Origin: Aurelia coerulea
Taxonomy: Eukaryota > Cnidaria > Scyphozoa > Semaeostomeae > Ulmaridae
NCBI GenBank assembly: GCA_039566865.1
Contig: CM076954.1
Span: forward strand, 8,068,001 to 8,132,000
DNA: 64,000 bases
Direction of reading: 5' to 3'
In this document: positions 11,795 through 26,700 of the stretch, in pieces
Position numbering within the stretch: position 1 is the stretch's first letter
How the letters are laid out: every line of letters starts with the position of its first letter
Position numbers and translations under genes: made by a program
The notes under the pieces: model-generated
The model's input: the letters and a program-made list of their open reading frames with translations, nothing else
What the model was told of the DNA's origin: nothing
Database searches by the model: none

Positions 11795-14700
11795 TCGGCC
11801 AGTAATTTCTTTAACAGCACTTTATTAGTGCTGTAGCAACCCTTCTTGAAAACATTACTATAGAAATAGGGTTTTTTCTTTAGTCTCATTTTAGCTTTAC
11901 TGCATAGGCAAAAATCGATTAATAAAATGTTTATTTTCTCAAAGAAAACAAAATAGAATCACAAAAAGTGTGGATGAACGCAACTTAGTAGCAACAATTT
12001 ATATTACAAAAAGTATTGCATTCATCGTTCTTTAAGCTTTAGTTCTGCCAGTAATTTCCTTTAAAGCAGTAAATTAGTGCTGCAGCAACCATTGTTGGAA
12101 ACATTACTATAGTCATTAGTTTTTTCTTTAGTCTCGTTTTAGCTTTTTTGCATAAGCAAACATCGCTTAATTAAATGTTTACTTTCTCAAAGAAAACAAA
12201 ATATAATCACAAAAAGTGTGGATTAACGTAACTTAGTAGCTACAATTCATATTATAAATATTATTGCACTCATCGTCCTTTAAAACTTTTGTTCTGCCAG
12301 TAACTTCTTTAACAGCACTCTATTAGTGCTGCAGCAACCCTTCTTGGAAACATTACTACAGACATTAGTTTTTTCTTTAGTCTCATTTTAGCTTTACTGC
12401 ATAAATGAACATCGCTTAATTAAATGTTTACTTTCTCAAAGAAAACAAAATGTAAACACAAAATCTGTGGATTAAGGTAACTGAGTAGCAAGAATTTATA
12501 TTATAAAAAGTATTGCATTCATCGTTCTTTAAAACTTTAGTTCTACTAGTAACTTCTTAAAAGCACTATATTAGTGCTCTAGAAACCATTCTTGGAAACA
12601 TTACTATAGAGATTAGTTTTACTTTAGTCTCATTTTAGCTTTTTTGCATAAGCAAACATCGATTAATAAAATGTTTATTTTCACAGAAAAAAAACAAAAT
12701 ATCAACACAAAAAGTGTGGATTGACATAAGTTAGTAGCTACAATTTATATTAGAAAGAATATTGCACTCATCGTTCTTTAAAACTTTTTTTCGGCCAGTA
12801 ACTTCATTTAGAGCACTCTATTAGTGCTGCAGCAACCCTACTTGGAAACATTACTATGGACATTAGTTTTTTCTTTAGTCTCATTATAGCTTTACTGCAT
12901 CAACAAACATCGATTAATTAAATGTTTACTTTCTCATCTAAAACAAAATGCAAACACAAAATCTGTGGATTAACGTAACTAAGTAGCAACATTTTATATT
13001 AGAAAGAGTATTGCATTCATCGTTCTTTAAAACTTCAGTTCTACCAGTAACTTCTTTTATAGCACTATATTAGTGCTGCAGCAACTATTCTTCGTAACAT
13101 TTACTATAGACATTAGCTTTTTGTTAAGTCCCATTTTAGCTTTACTGCATAAAAAACATCGATTAATTAAATGTTTACTTTCTCAAAGAAACAAAATATA
13201 AACACAAAAAGTGTGGATTAACGTAATTTAGTAGCTACAACTCATATTATAAAAGTATTGCACTCATCGTTCTTTAAAACTTTAGCTCGGCCAGTAACTT
13301 GTTTAAGAACACTCTATTAGTGCTGCAGCAACACTTCTTGGAAACATTACTATAGACATTAGTTTTTTCTTTAGTCTAATTTTAGCTTTACTTCATAGGC
13401 AAAAATTGATTAATAAAATGTTTATTTTCTCAAAGAAAACAAAACATAATCACAAAAAGTGTGGATGAACGCAACTTAGTAGCAACAATTTATAATACAA
13501 AAAGTATTGCATTCATCCTTCTTTAAAACTGTAGTTCTGCCAGTAACTTCCTTTAAAGCGGTATATTAGTGCTGCAGCAACCATTGTTGCATACATTACT
13601 ATAGCCATTAGTTTTTTCTTTAGTCTCGTTTTAGCCTTGTTGCATAGGCAAAAATCGATTAATAAAATGTTTATTTTCTCAAAGAAAACAAAATATCAAC
13701 ACAAAAACTGTGGATTAATGTACTTTAGTAGCTACAATTTATAATAAAACGAGTATTGCATTCATCGTTCTTAAAACTTTAGTTCGGCAAGTAACTTGTC
13801 TAAGAGCGCTCTATTAGTGCTGCAGAAACCGTTCTTGGAATCATTACTATAGACATTAGTTTTTTGTTAAGTCCCATTTTAGCTTTACTGCATAAACAAA
13901 CATCGATGAATTAAATGATTACTTTCTCAAAATAAACAAAATGTAATTACAAAATCTGTAGATTAACGTAACTAAGTAGCAACAATTAATATTATAAAAA
14001 GTATTGCATTCATCGTTCTTTAAAACTTTAGTTCTACCAGTAATTTCTTTAACAGCACTTTATTAGTGCTGTAGCAACCCTTCTTGGAAACATTACTATA
14101 GACATTAGTTTTTTCTTTAGTCTCATTTTAGCTTTACTGCATAGGCAAAAGTCGATTAATAAAATGTTTATTTTCTCAAAGAAAACAAAACATAATCACA
14201 AAAAGTGTGGATGAACGCAACTTAGTAGCAACAATTTATATTACAAAAAGTATTGCATTCATCGTTCTTTAAAACTTTAGTTCTGCCAGTAATTTCCTTT
14301 AAAGCAGCAAATTAGTGCTGCAGCAACCATTGTTGGAAACATTACTATAGCCATTAGTTTTTTCTTTAGTCTCGTTTTAGCTTTTTGCATAAACAAACAT
14401 CGATCAATAAAATGTCTATTTTTTCAAAGAAAACAAAATATAAACACAAAAAGTGTGGATTAACGTACTTTTGTTGCTACAATTTATATGATAAATATTA
14501 TTGCACTCATCGTCCTTTAAATTTTTGTTCTGCTAGTAACTTCTTTAACAGCACTCTATTAGTGCTGCAGCAACCCTTCTTGGAAACATTACGATAAACA
14601 TTATTTTTTTCTTTAGTCTCGTTTTAGCTTTTTGCATAAACAAACATCGATCAATAAAATGTCTATTTTTTCAAAGAAAACAAAATATAAACACAAAAAG

Positions 14701-15520
14701 TGTGGATTAACGTAAGTTAGTAGCTACATTTTATACTATAAAAAGTATTGCACTTATTGTTCTTTAAAACTTTAGTTCTACCAGTAATTTCTTTTATAGC
14801 AATATATTATTGCTGCAGCAACCGTTCCTGGAAACATTACTATAGAGATTAGTTTTTTCTTTAGTCTCATTTTAGATTTTTTGCATATGCAAAAATCGAC
14901 TAATAAAATGTTTATTTTCTCAAGGAAAACAAAATATCAACACAAAAAGTGTGGATTAAGGTAACGTAGTAGCAACAATATATATTATAAAAAGTATTGC
15001 TCTCATCGTTCTTTAAAACTTTAGTTCAGCCAGTAATTTCTTTAACAGAACTTTATTAGTGCTGTAGCAACCCTTCTTGGAAACATTACTATAGACATTA
15101 GTTTTTTTTTCGTCTCATTTTAGCTTTACTGCATAGGCAAAAATCGATTAATAAAATGCTTATTTTCTCAAAGAAAACAAAATATAATCACAAAAAGTGT
15201 GGATGAACGCAACTTAGTAGCAACAATTTATATTACAAAAAGTATTGCTTTCATCGTTCTTTAAAACTTTAGTTCTGCCAGTAATTTCCTTTAAAGCAGT
15301 AAATTAGTGCTGCAGCAACCCTTCTTGGAAACATTACTACAGGCATTAGTTTTTTCTTTAGTCTCATTTTAGAATTACTGCATAAATAAACATCGATTAA
15401 TTAAATGATTACTTTCTGAAAAAATAAAAACACAAAAAGTGTGTATTAACGTACTTTTGTAGCTACAATTTATATGATAAATATTATTGCACTCATCGTC
15501 CTTTAAAACTTTAGTTCTGC
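11795..15520. repeat. Long satellite segment, copy 1 (paralogue at 27,095-32,860)
   Basis: This segment matches 27,095-32,860 position by position. The offset is 15,300 bp at the left (for example the unusual CTTTAAGCTTT at about 12,031 and 27,331). It becomes about 17,340 bp after the transposon insertion in the other copy (the private CTGAAAAAATAAAAACAC at about 15,416 and 32,759). The difference equals the 2,035-bp element plus its 6-bp target duplication, within a few bases. Confidence 0.85.
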
Positions 15521-15882
15521 CAGTAACTTCTTTAACAGCACTCTATTAGTGCTGCAGCAACCCTTCTTGGAAACATTACTATAGACATTAGTTTTTTCTT
15601 AAGTCTCATTTTAGATTTACTGCATAAACAAACATCGATTAATTAAATGATTACTTTCTCAAAGAAAACAAAATGTAATTACAAAATCTGCAGATTTACG
15701 TAACTAAGTAGCAACAATTAATATTACAAAAAGTATTGCATTCATCGTTCTTTTAAACTTTAGTTCTACCATTAACTTCTTTTATAGCACTATCTTATTG
15801 CTGTAGGAACCATTCTTGGAAACATTACTATAGAGATTAGTTTTTCCCTTAGTCTCGCTTTAGCTTTTTTGCATAAGCAAAC
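13653..15882. repeat. 2.23-kb nine-monomer higher-order repeat, copy 1
   Basis: The block is repeated at once downstream with an offset of 2,229-2,230 bp, nine times the 248-bp monomer. Shared private variants include CAATTTATAATAAAACGAG at about 13,737 and 15,966, and the CTGAAAAAATAAAAACAC deletion at about 15,416 and 17,646. Confidence 0.9.
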
Positions 15883-18114
15883 ATCGATTAATAAAATGTT
15901 TATTTTCTCAAAGAAAACAAAATATCAACACAAAAACTGTGGATTAATGTACTTTAGTAGCTACAATTTATAATAAAACGAGTATTGCATTCATCGTTCT
16001 TTAAAACTTTAGTTCGGCAAGTAACTTGTCTAAGAGCGCTCTATTAGTGCTGCAGAAACCGTTCTTGGAATCATTACTATAGACATTAGTTTTTTGTTAA
16101 GTCCCATTTTAGCTTTACTGCATAAACAAACATCGATGAATTAAATGATTACTTTCTCAAAATAAACAAAATGTAATTACAAAATCTGTAGATTAACGTA
16201 ACTAAGTAGCAACAATTAATATTATAAAAAGTATTGCATTCATCGTTCTTTAAAACTTTAGTTCTACCAGTAATTTCTTTAACAGCACTTTATTAGTGCT
16301 GTAGCAACCCTTCTTGGAAACATTACTATAAACATTAGTTTTTTCTTTAGTCTCATTTTAGCTTTACTGCATAGGCAAAAGTCGATTAATAAAATGTTTA
16401 TTTTCTCAAAGAAAACAAAACATAATCACAAAAAGTGTGGATGAACGCAACTTAGTAGCAACAATTTATATTACAAAAAGTATTGCATTCATCGTTCTTT
16501 AAAACTTCAGTTCTGCCAGTAATTTCCTTTAAAGCAGCAAATTAGTGCTGCAGCAACCATTGTTGGAAACATTACTATAGCCATTAGTTTTTTCTTTAGT
16601 CTCGTTTTAGCTTTTTGCATAAACAAACATCGATCAATAAAATGTCTATTTTTTCAAAGAAAACAAAATATAAACACAAAAAGTGTGGATTAACGTACTT
16701 TTGTTGCTACAATTTATATGATAAATATTATTGCACTCATCGTCCTTTAAAACTTTTGTTCTGCTAGTAACTTCTTTAACAGCACTCTATTAGTGCTGCA
16801 GCAACCCTTCTTGGAAACATTACGATAAAAATTAGTTTTTTCTTTAGTCTCGTTTTAGCTTTTTGCATAAACAAACATCGATCAATAAAATGTCTATTTT
16901 TTCAAAGAAAACAAAATATAAACACAAAAAGTGTGGATTAACGTAAGTTAGTAGCTACATTTTATACTATAAAAAGTATTGCACTTATTGTTCTTTAAAA
17001 CTTTAGTTCTACCAGTAATTTCTTTTATAGCAATATATTATTGCTGCAGCAACCGTTCCTGGAAACATTACTATAGAGATTAGTTTTTTCTTTAGTCTCA
17101 TTTTAGATTTTTTGCATATGCAAAAATCGACTAATAAAATGTTTATTTTCTCAAAGAAAACAAAATATCAACACAAAAAGTGTGGATTAACGTAAGTTAG
17201 TAGCAACAATATATATTAGAAAGAGAATTGCACTCATCGTTCTTTAAAACTTTAGTTCGGCCAGCAATTTCTTTAACAGAACTTTATTAGTGCTGTAGCA
17301 ACCCTTCTTGGAAACATTACTATAGACATTAGTTTTTTTTTCGTCTCATTTTAGCTTTACTGCATAGGCAAAAATCGATTAATAAAATGCTTATTTTCTC
17401 AAAGAAAACAAAACATAATCACAAAAAGTGTGGATGAACGCAACTTAGTAGCAACAATTTATATTACAAAAAGTATTGCTTTCATCGTTCTTTAAAACTT
17501 TAGTTCTGCCAGTAATTTCCTTTAAAGCAGTAAATTAGTGCTGCAGCAACCCTTCTTGGAAACATTACTACAGGCATTAGTTTTTTCTTTAGTCTCATTT
17601 TAGAATTACTGCATAAATAAACATCGATTAATTAAATGATTACTTTCTGAAAAAATAAAAACACAAAAAGTGTGTATTAACGTACTTTTGTAGCTACAAT
17701 TTATATGATAAATATTATTGCACTCATCGTCCTTTAAAACTTTAGTTCTGCCAGTAACTTCTTTAACAGCACTCTATTAGTGCTGCAGCAACCCTTCTTG
17801 GAAACATTACTATAGACATTAGTTTTTTCTTTAGTCTCATTTTAGATTTACTGCATAAAACAAACATCGATTAATTAAATGATTACTTTCTCAAAGAAAA
17901 CAAAATGTAATTACAAAATCTGCAGATTTACGTAACTAAGTAGCAACAATTAATATTACAAAAAGTATTGCATTCATCGTTCTTTTAAACTTTAGTTCTA
18001 CCATTAACTTCTTTTATAGCACTATCTTATTGCTGCAGGAACCATTCTTGGAAACATTACTATAGAGATTAGTTTTTCCCTTAGTCTCGCTTTAGCTTTT
18101 TTGCATAAGCAAAC
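15883..18114. repeat. 2.23-kb nine-monomer higher-order repeat, copy 2
   Basis: This is the second, nearly identical copy of the nine-monomer block. The junctions lie inside the ATCGATTAATAAAATG part of the monomer, which fits unequal exchange between misaligned monomers. Small differences from copy 1 include CAAAGAAAAC in place of CAAGGAAAAC near 17,150 and one extra A near 17,856. Confidence 0.9.
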
Positions 18115-20239
18115 ATCGATTAATTAAATGTTTATTTTCTCAAAGAAAAAAAAATATAATCACAAAAAGTGTGGATTAAGGTAACTTAGTAGCTACAATT
18201 CATATTATAAATATTATTGCACTCATCGTCCTTTAAAACTTTAGTTCTGCCAGTAACTTCTTTAACAGCACTCTATTAGTGCTGCAGAAACCCTTCTTGG
18301 AAACATTACTACAGACAGTAGTTTTTTCTTTAGTCTCATTTTAGATTTACTGCATAAACAAACATCGATCAATTATATGTTTACTTTCTCAAAGAAAACA
18401 AAATGCAAACACAGAATCTGTGGATTAACGTAACTAAGTAGCAACAATTTATATTATAAAAAGTATTGCATTCATCGTTCTTTAAAACTTCAGTTCTACC
18501 AGTAACTTCTTTTATAGCACTATATTAGTGCTGCAGCAACTATTCTTGGAAACATTACTATAGACACTAGTTTTTTCTTTATTCTCATTTTAGCTTTACT
18601 GTATAAACAAACATCGATTATTAAATGTGTATTTCCTCAAAGAAAACAAAATATCAACACAAAAACTGTAGATTAATGTACTTTAGAAGCTACAATTTAT
18701 ATTAGAAAGAGAATTGCACTCATAGTTCTTTAAAACTTCAGTTCGGCCAGTAACTTGTTTAAGAGCACTCTATTAGTGCTGCAGCAACCCTTCTTGGAAA
18801 CATTACTATAGACATTAGTTTTTTCTTTAGTCTCATTTTAGCTTTACTGCATAAACAAACATCGATCAATTATATGTTTACTTTCTCAAAGAAAACAAAA
18901 TGCAAACACAGAATCTGTGGATTAACGTAACTAAGTAGCAACAATTTATGTTATAAAAAGTATTGCATTCGTTGTTCTTTAAAACTTCAGTTCTACAAGT
19001 AACTTCTTTTAAAGCACTATATTTGTGCTGCAGCAACTATTCTTGGAAACATTACTATAGACATTAGTTTTTTGTTAAGTCTCATTTTAGCTTTACTGCA
19101 TAAACAAACATCGATTAATTAAATGTTTATTTCTTCAAAGAAAACAAAATATAAACACAAAAACTGTGGATTAATGTATTTTAGTAGCTACAATATATTT
19201 TAGAGAAAGTATTGCACTCATCGTTCTTTAAAATTTTATTTCTGCCAGTAGCTATTTTAAGAGCACTCTATTATTGTTGCACCAATCCTTCTTGGAAACA
19301 TTACAATAGACATTAGTTTTTTCTTTAGTCTCATTTTAGCTTTACTGCATAAACAAACATCGATTAATTAAATGTTTATTTTTTCAAAGAAAACACAATA
19401 TCAATTCAAAAACTGTGAATTAATGTACTTTAGTAGCTACAATTTATATTAGAGAGAGTATTGCACTCATCGTTCTTTAAAATTTTAGTTATGCCAGTAA
19501 CTATTTTAAGAGCATTCTATTAGTGCTGCAGCAACCCTTCTTGGAAACATTACTATAGACATTAGTTTTTTCTTTAGTCTCATTTTAGCTTTACTGCATA
19601 GGCAAAAGTCGATTAATAGAATGTTTATTTTCTCAAAGAAAACAAAACATAATCACAAAAAGTGTGGATTAACGTAACTTAGTAGCTACAATTCATATTA
19701 TAAATATTATTGCACTCATCGTTCTTTAAAACTTTAGTTCTGCCAGTAACTTTTTTAACATCACTCTATTAGTGCTGCAGCAACCCTTCTTGGAAACATT
19801 ACTACAGACACTAGTTTTTTCTTTAGTCTCATTTTAGATTTACTGCATAAATGAACATCGATTAATTAAATGATTACTTTCTAAAAGAAAACAAAATGTA
19901 ATTACAAAATCTGCAGATTAACGTAACTAAGTAGCAACAATTGATATTACAAAAAGTATTGCATTCATCATTCTTTAAAACTTTAGTTCTACCATTAACT
20001 TCTTTTATAGCACTATCTTATTGCTGCAGGAACCATTCTTGGAAACATTACTATAGAGATTAGTTTTTCCCTTAGTCTCGCTTTAGACATTAGCATAAGC
20101 AAACATCGATTAATGAAATGTTTATTTTCTCAAAGAAAACAAAATATCAACACAAAAAGTGTGGATTAAGGTAACTTAGTAGCAACAATTTATTTTAGAA
20201 AGAGAATTGCACTCATCGTTCTTTAAAACTTTAGTTCGG

Positions 20240-21980
20240 CCAGTAACTTCTTTTATAGCACTATTTTAGTGCTGCAGCAACTATTCTTGAAAACGTTGCT
20301 ATAGACATTAGTTTTTTGTTAAGTCCCATTTTAGCATTACTGCATAAAGAAACATCGATTAATTAAATGTGTATTTTCTCAAAGAAAACAAAATATCAAC
20401 ACAAAAACTGTGGATTAATGTACTTTAGTAGCTACAATTTATATTAGGAAGAGTATTGCACTTATCGTACTTTAAAACTTTAGTTCGGCCAGTAACTTCT
20501 TTAAAAGCACTCTATTAGTGCTGCAGCAACCCTATTTGGAAACATTACTATCGACATTAGTTTTTTCTTTAGTCTCATTTTAGCTTTACTGCATAAACAA
20601 ACATCGATTAATTAAATATTTACTTTCTCAAAGAAAACAAAACGTAAACACAAAATCTGTGGATTAACGTAACTAGGTAGCAACAATATATTTCAGAGAG
20701 AGTATTGCACTCATCGTTCTTTAAAATTTTATTTCTGCCAGTAGCTATTTTAAGAGCACTCTATTAGTGTTGCACCAATCCTTCTTGGAAACATTACAAT
20801 AGACATTAGTTTTTTCTTTAGTCTCATTTTAGCTTTACTGCATAAACAAACATCGATTAATTAAATGTTTATTTTTTCAAAGAAAACACAATATCAATTC
20901 AAAAACTGTGAATTAATGTACTTTAGTAGCTACAATTTATATTAGAGAGAGTATTGCACTCATCGTTCTTTAAAATTTTAGTTATGCCAGTAACTACTTT
21001 AAGAGCATTCTATTAGTGCTGCAGCAACCCTTCTTGGAAACATTACTATAGACATTAGTTTTTTCTTTAGTCTCATTTTAGCTTTACTGCATAGGCAAAA
21101 GTCGATTAATAAAATGTTTATTTTCTCAAAGAAAACAAAACATAATCACAAAAAGTGTGGATTAATGTACTTTAGTAGCTACAATTTATATTAGGAAGAG
21201 TATTGCACTTATCGTACTTTAAAACTTTAGTTCGGCCAGTAACTTCTTTAAAAGCACTCTATTAGTGCTGCAGCAACCCTTCTTGGAAACATTACTACAG
21301 ACACTAGTTTTTTCTTTAGTCTCATTTTAGATTTACTGCATAAATGAACATCGATTAATCAAATGATTACTCTCTCAAAGAAAACAAAATGTAATTACAA
21401 AATCTGCAGATTAACGTAACTAAGTAGCAACAATTGATATTACAAAAAGTATTGCATTCATCGTTCTTTAAAACTTTAGTTCTACCATTAACTTCTTTAA
21501 AGCACTATATTAGTGCTGCAGAAACCGTTCTTGGAATCATTACTATAGACATTAGTTTTTTGTTAAGTCCCATTTTAGCTTTAATGCATAAAGAAACATC
21601 GATTAATTAAAGGTTTATTTTCTCTAAGAAAACAAAATGTAAACACAAAATCTGTTGATTAACGTAACTAAGTAGCAAGAATTTATATTATAAAAAGTAT
21701 TGCATTCATCGTTCTTTAAAACTTTAGTTCTACTAGTAACTTCTTAAAAGCACTATATTAGTGCTCTAGAAACCGTTCTTGGAATCATTACTATAGACAT
21801 TAGTTTTTTGTTAAGTCCCATTTTAGCTTTACTGCATAAAGAAACATCGAGTAATTAAATGTTTATTTTCTCAAAGAGAACAAACTATCAACACAAAAAC
21901 TGTGGATTAACGTAACTTAGTAGCTACAATTCATATTATAAAGAATATTGTATTCATCGTTCTTTAAAACTTTAGTTCTA
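20240..21980. repeat. 1.74-kb seven-monomer higher-order repeat, copy 1
   Basis: The block recurs at an offset of 1,740-1,741 bp. Landmarks are TGTTGCACCAATCC at about 20,769 and 22,510, and TCAAAGAGAACAAACTATC at about 21,870 and 23,610. A shorter third relative containing TGTTGCACCAATCC lies near 19,275, offset about 1.5 kb (six monomers), so the same stretch has been amplified more than once. Confidence 0.85.
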
Positions 21981-23720
21981 CCAGTAACTTCTTTTATAGC
22001 ACTATTTTAGTGCTGCAGCAACTATTCTTGAAAACGTTACTATAGACATTAGTTTTTTGTTAAGTCCCATTTTAGCATTACTGCATAAAGAAACATCGAT
22101 TAATTAAATGTGTATTTTCTCAAAGAAAACAAAATATCAACACAAAAACTGTGGATTAATGTACTTTAGTAGCTACAATTTATATTAGGAAGAGTATTGC
22201 ACTTATCGTACTTTAAAACTTTAGTTCGGCCAGTAACTTCTTTAAAAGCACTCTATTAGTGCTGCAGCAACCCTATTTGGAAACATTACTATCGACATTA
22301 GTTTTTTCTTTAGTCTCATTTTAGCTTTACTGCATAAACAAACATCGATTAATTAAATATTTACTTTCTCAAAGAAAACAAAATGTAAACACAAAATCTG
22401 TGGATTAACGTAACTAGGTAGCAACAATATATTTCAGAGAGAGTATTGCACTCATCGTTCTTTAAAATTTTATTTCTGCCAGTAGCTATTTTAAGAGCAC
22501 TCTATTAGTGTTGCACCAATCCTTCTTGGAAACATTACAATAGACATTAGTTTTTTCTTTAGTCTCATTTTAGCTTTACTGCATAAACAAACATCGATTA
22601 ATTAAATGTTTATTTTTTCAAAGAAAACACAATATCAATTCAAAAACTGTGAATTAATGTACTTTAGTAGCTACAATTTATATTAGAGAGAGTATTGCAC
22701 TGATCGTTCTTTAAAATTTTAGTTATGCCAGTAACTATTTTAAGAGCATTCTATTAGTGCTGCAGCAACCCTTCTTGGAAACATTACTATAGACATTAGT
22801 TTTTTCTTTAGTCTCATTTTAGCTTTACTGCATAGGCAAAAGTCGATTAATAAAATGTTTATTTTCTCTAAGAAAACAAAACATAATCACAAAAAGTGTG
22901 GATTAACGTAACTTAGTAGCTACAATTCATATTATAAATATTATTGCACTCATCGTCCTTTAAAACTTTAGTTCTGCCAGTAACTTTTTTAACATCACTC
23001 TATTAGTGCTGCAGCAACCCTTCTTGGAAACATTACTACAGACACTAGTTTTTCTCTAGTCTCATTTTAGATTTACTGCATAAATGAACATCGATTAATT
23101 AAATGATTACTTTCTCAAAGAAAACAAAATGTAATTACAAAATCTGCAGATTAACGTAACTAAGTAGCAACAATTGATATTACAAAAAGTGTTGCATTCA
23201 TCGTTCTTTAAAACTTTAGTTCTACCATTAACTTCTTTAAAGCACTATATTAGTGCTGCAGAAACCGTTCTTGGAATCATTACTATAGACATTAGTTTTT
23301 TGTTAAGTCCCATTTTAGCTTTAATGCATAAAGAAACATCGATTAATTAAAGGTTTATTTTCTCAAAGAAAACAAAATGTAAACACAAAATCTGTTGATT
23401 AACGTAACTAAGTAGCAAGAATTTATATTATAAAAAGTATTGCATTCATCGTTCTTTAAAACTTTAGTTCTACTAGTAACTTCTTAAAAGCACTATATTA
23501 GTGCTCTAGAAACCGTTCTTGGAATCAATACTATAGACATTAGTTTTTTGTTAAGTCCCATTTTAGCTTTACTGCATAAAGAAACATCGAGTAATTAAAT
23601 GTTTATTTTCTCAAAGAGAACAAACTATCAACATAAAAACTGTGGATTAACGTAACTTAGTAGCTACAATTCATATTATAAAGAATATTGCACTCATCGT
23701 TCTTTAAAACTTTAGTTCGG
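21981..23720. repeat. 1.74-kb seven-monomer higher-order repeat, copy 2
   Basis: This is the second copy of the seven-monomer block, near-identical to copy 1 with scattered substitutions. Boundaries are approximate because neighbouring monomers resemble each other. Confidence 0.85.
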
Positions 23721-26700
23721 CCGGTAACTTCTTTAAGAGCACTCTTTTAGTGCTGCAGCAACCCTTCTTGGAAACTTTACTATAAACATTAGTTTTTTGT
23801 TAAGTCCCATTTTAGCTTTAATGCATAAAGAAACATCGATTAATTAAATGTGTATTTTCTCAAAGAAAAAAAAGGTATCAATTCAAAAACTGTGGATTAA
23901 TGTACTTTAGTAGCTACAATTTATATTAGAGAGATTATTGCACTCATCGTTCTTTGAAATTTTAGTTCTGCCAGTAACTTCTTTAAGAGCACTCTATTAG
24001 TGCTGCAGCAACCCTTCTTGGAAACATTACGATAGACATTAGTTTTTTCTTTAGTCTCGTTTAAGCCTTTTTGCATAAACAAACATCGATTAATAAAATG
24101 CCTATTTTCTCAAAGAAAACAAAATATAAACACAAAAAATGTGGATTAACGTAACTTAGTAGCTTCAATTCATATTATAAAGAGTATTGCACTCATCGTT
24201 CTTTAAAACTTTAGTTCGGCCAGTAACTTCTTTAAGAGCACTATATTAGTGCTGCAGAAACCGTCCTTGGAATCATTTCTATAGCCATTAGTTTTTTCTT
24301 TAGTCTTCATTTAGCTTTTTTTCATAGGAAAACATCGATTAATAAAATGTTTATTTTCTCAAAGGAAGCAAAATATAATCACAAAAAGTGTGGATCATCG
24401 TAGCTTAGTAGCTACAATTCATATTATAAATATTATTGCACTCATCGTCCTTTAAAACTTTAGTTCTGCCAGTAACTTTACAGACATTAGTTTTTTCTTT
24501 AGTCTCATTTTAGCTTTACTGCATAAACAAACATCGATTAATTAAATGATTACTTTCTCAAAGAAAACAAAATGTAATTACAAAATCTGTGGATTAACGT
24601 AACTAAGGAGCAAGAATTTATATTATAAAAAGTATTGCATTCATCGTTCTTTAAAACTTTAGTTCTACCAGTAACTTCTTTTATAGCACTATATTATTGC
24701 TGCAGCAACCATTCTTGGAAACATTACTATAGAGATTAGTTTTTCCTTTAGTCTCATTTTAGCTTTTTTGCATAAGCAAACATCGATTAATAAAATGTTT
24801 ATTTTCTCAAAGAAAACAAAATATCAAGACAAAAAGTGTGGGTTAACGTAACTTAGTAGCTACATTTTATATTAGAAAGAGTATTGCACTCATCGTTCTT
24901 TGAAACTTTAGTTCTGACAATAATTTCTTTTATAGCACTGTATTAGTGCTGCAGCAACCTTTCTTGGTCACATTACTATAGCCATTAGTTTCTCTTTAGT
25001 CTCATTTTAGCTTTACTGCATAAACAAACATCGATTATTTAAATGGTTACTTTCTCAAAGAAAACAAAATGCAAACACAAAATCTGTGGCTTAACGTAAC
25101 TAAGTAGCAACAGTTTATATTATAAAAAGTATTGCATTCATCGTTCTTTAAAACGTCAGTTCTACCAGTAACTTCTTTTATAGCACTATATTAGTGCTGC
25201 AGCAACCCTTCTTGGAAACATTACTATAGACATTAGTTTTTTGTTAAGTCCCATTTTAGCTTTAATGCATAAAGAAACATCGATTAATTAAATGTGTATT
25301 TTCTCAAAGAAAAAAAGGTATCAATTCAAAAACTGTGGATTAATGTACTTTAGTAGCTACAATTTATATTAGAGAGAGTATTGCACTCATCGTTCTTTGA
25401 AATTTTAGTTCTGCCAGTAACTTCTTTAAGAGCACTCTATTAGTGCTGCAGCAACCCTTCTTGGAAACATTACGATAGACATTAGTTTTTTCTTTAGTCT
25501 CGTTTAAGCCTTTTTGCATAAACAAACATCGATTAATAAAATGCCTATTTTCTCAAAGAAAACAAAATATAATCACAAAAAGTTTGGATTAACGTAACTT
25601 AGTAGCTTTAATTCATATTATAAATATTATTGCACTCATCGTCCTTTAAAACTTTAGTTCTGCCAGTAACTTTACAGACATTAGTTTTTTACTTTAGTCT
25701 CATTATAGCTTTACTGCATAAACAAACATCGATTAATTAAATGATTACTTTCACAAAGAAAACAAAATGTAATTACAAAATCTGTAGATTAACGTAACTA
25801 AGTAGCAACAATTTATCTTATAAAAAGTATTGCATTCATCGCTCTTTAAAACTTTAGTTCTACCAGTAACTTCTTTTATAGCACTATATAATTGCTGCAG
25901 GAACCATTCTTGGAAACATTACTATAGAGATTAGTTTTTCCTTTAGTCTCATTTTAGCTTTTTTGCATAAGCAAAGATCGATTAATAAAATGTTTATTTT
26001 CTCAAAGAAAACAAAATATCAAGACAAAAAGTGTGGGTTAACGTAACTTAGTAGCTACATTTTATATTAGAAAGAGAATTGCACTCATCGTTCTTTAAAA
26101 CTTTAGTTCTACCAGTAACTTCTTTTTTTAGCACTATATTAGTGCTGCAGCAACTATTCTTGGAAACATTACTATAGACATTAGTTCTTTCTTTAGTTTC
26201 ATCTTAGCTTTACTGCATAAACAAACATCGATTAATTAAATGTTTATTTTTTCAATGAAAACAAAATATCATCACAAAAAGTGTGGATTAATGTACTTTA
26301 GTAGCTACAATTTATATGATAAATATTATTGCACTCATCTTCCTTTAAAACTTTAGTTCTGCTAGTAACTTCTTTAACAGCACTCTATGAGTGCTGCAGC
26401 AACCCTTTTTGGAAACATTACGATAAACATTAGTTTTTTCTTTAGTCTCGTTTTAGCTTTTTTGCATAAACAATCATCGATTAATAAAATGCCAATTTTC
26501 TCAAAGAAAACAAAATATAAACACAAAAAGTGTGGATTAACGTAAGTTAGTAGCTACATTTTGTACTATAAAAGGTATTGCACTTATCGTACTTTAAAAC
26601 TTTAGTTCGGCCAGTAACTTCTTTAAGAGCACTCTACAACAACCCTTCTTTGAAACATTACTACAGACATTAGTTTTTCTCCTTAGTCTCATTTTAGCTT

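Noticed and set aside
14385..14597. 70-codon open frame in the satellite (MSIFSKKTKYKHKK type), recurring in several monomers
   Set aside because: It follows the 248-bp period and exists only where a monomer happens to lack a stop. It is repeat translation, not a gene.
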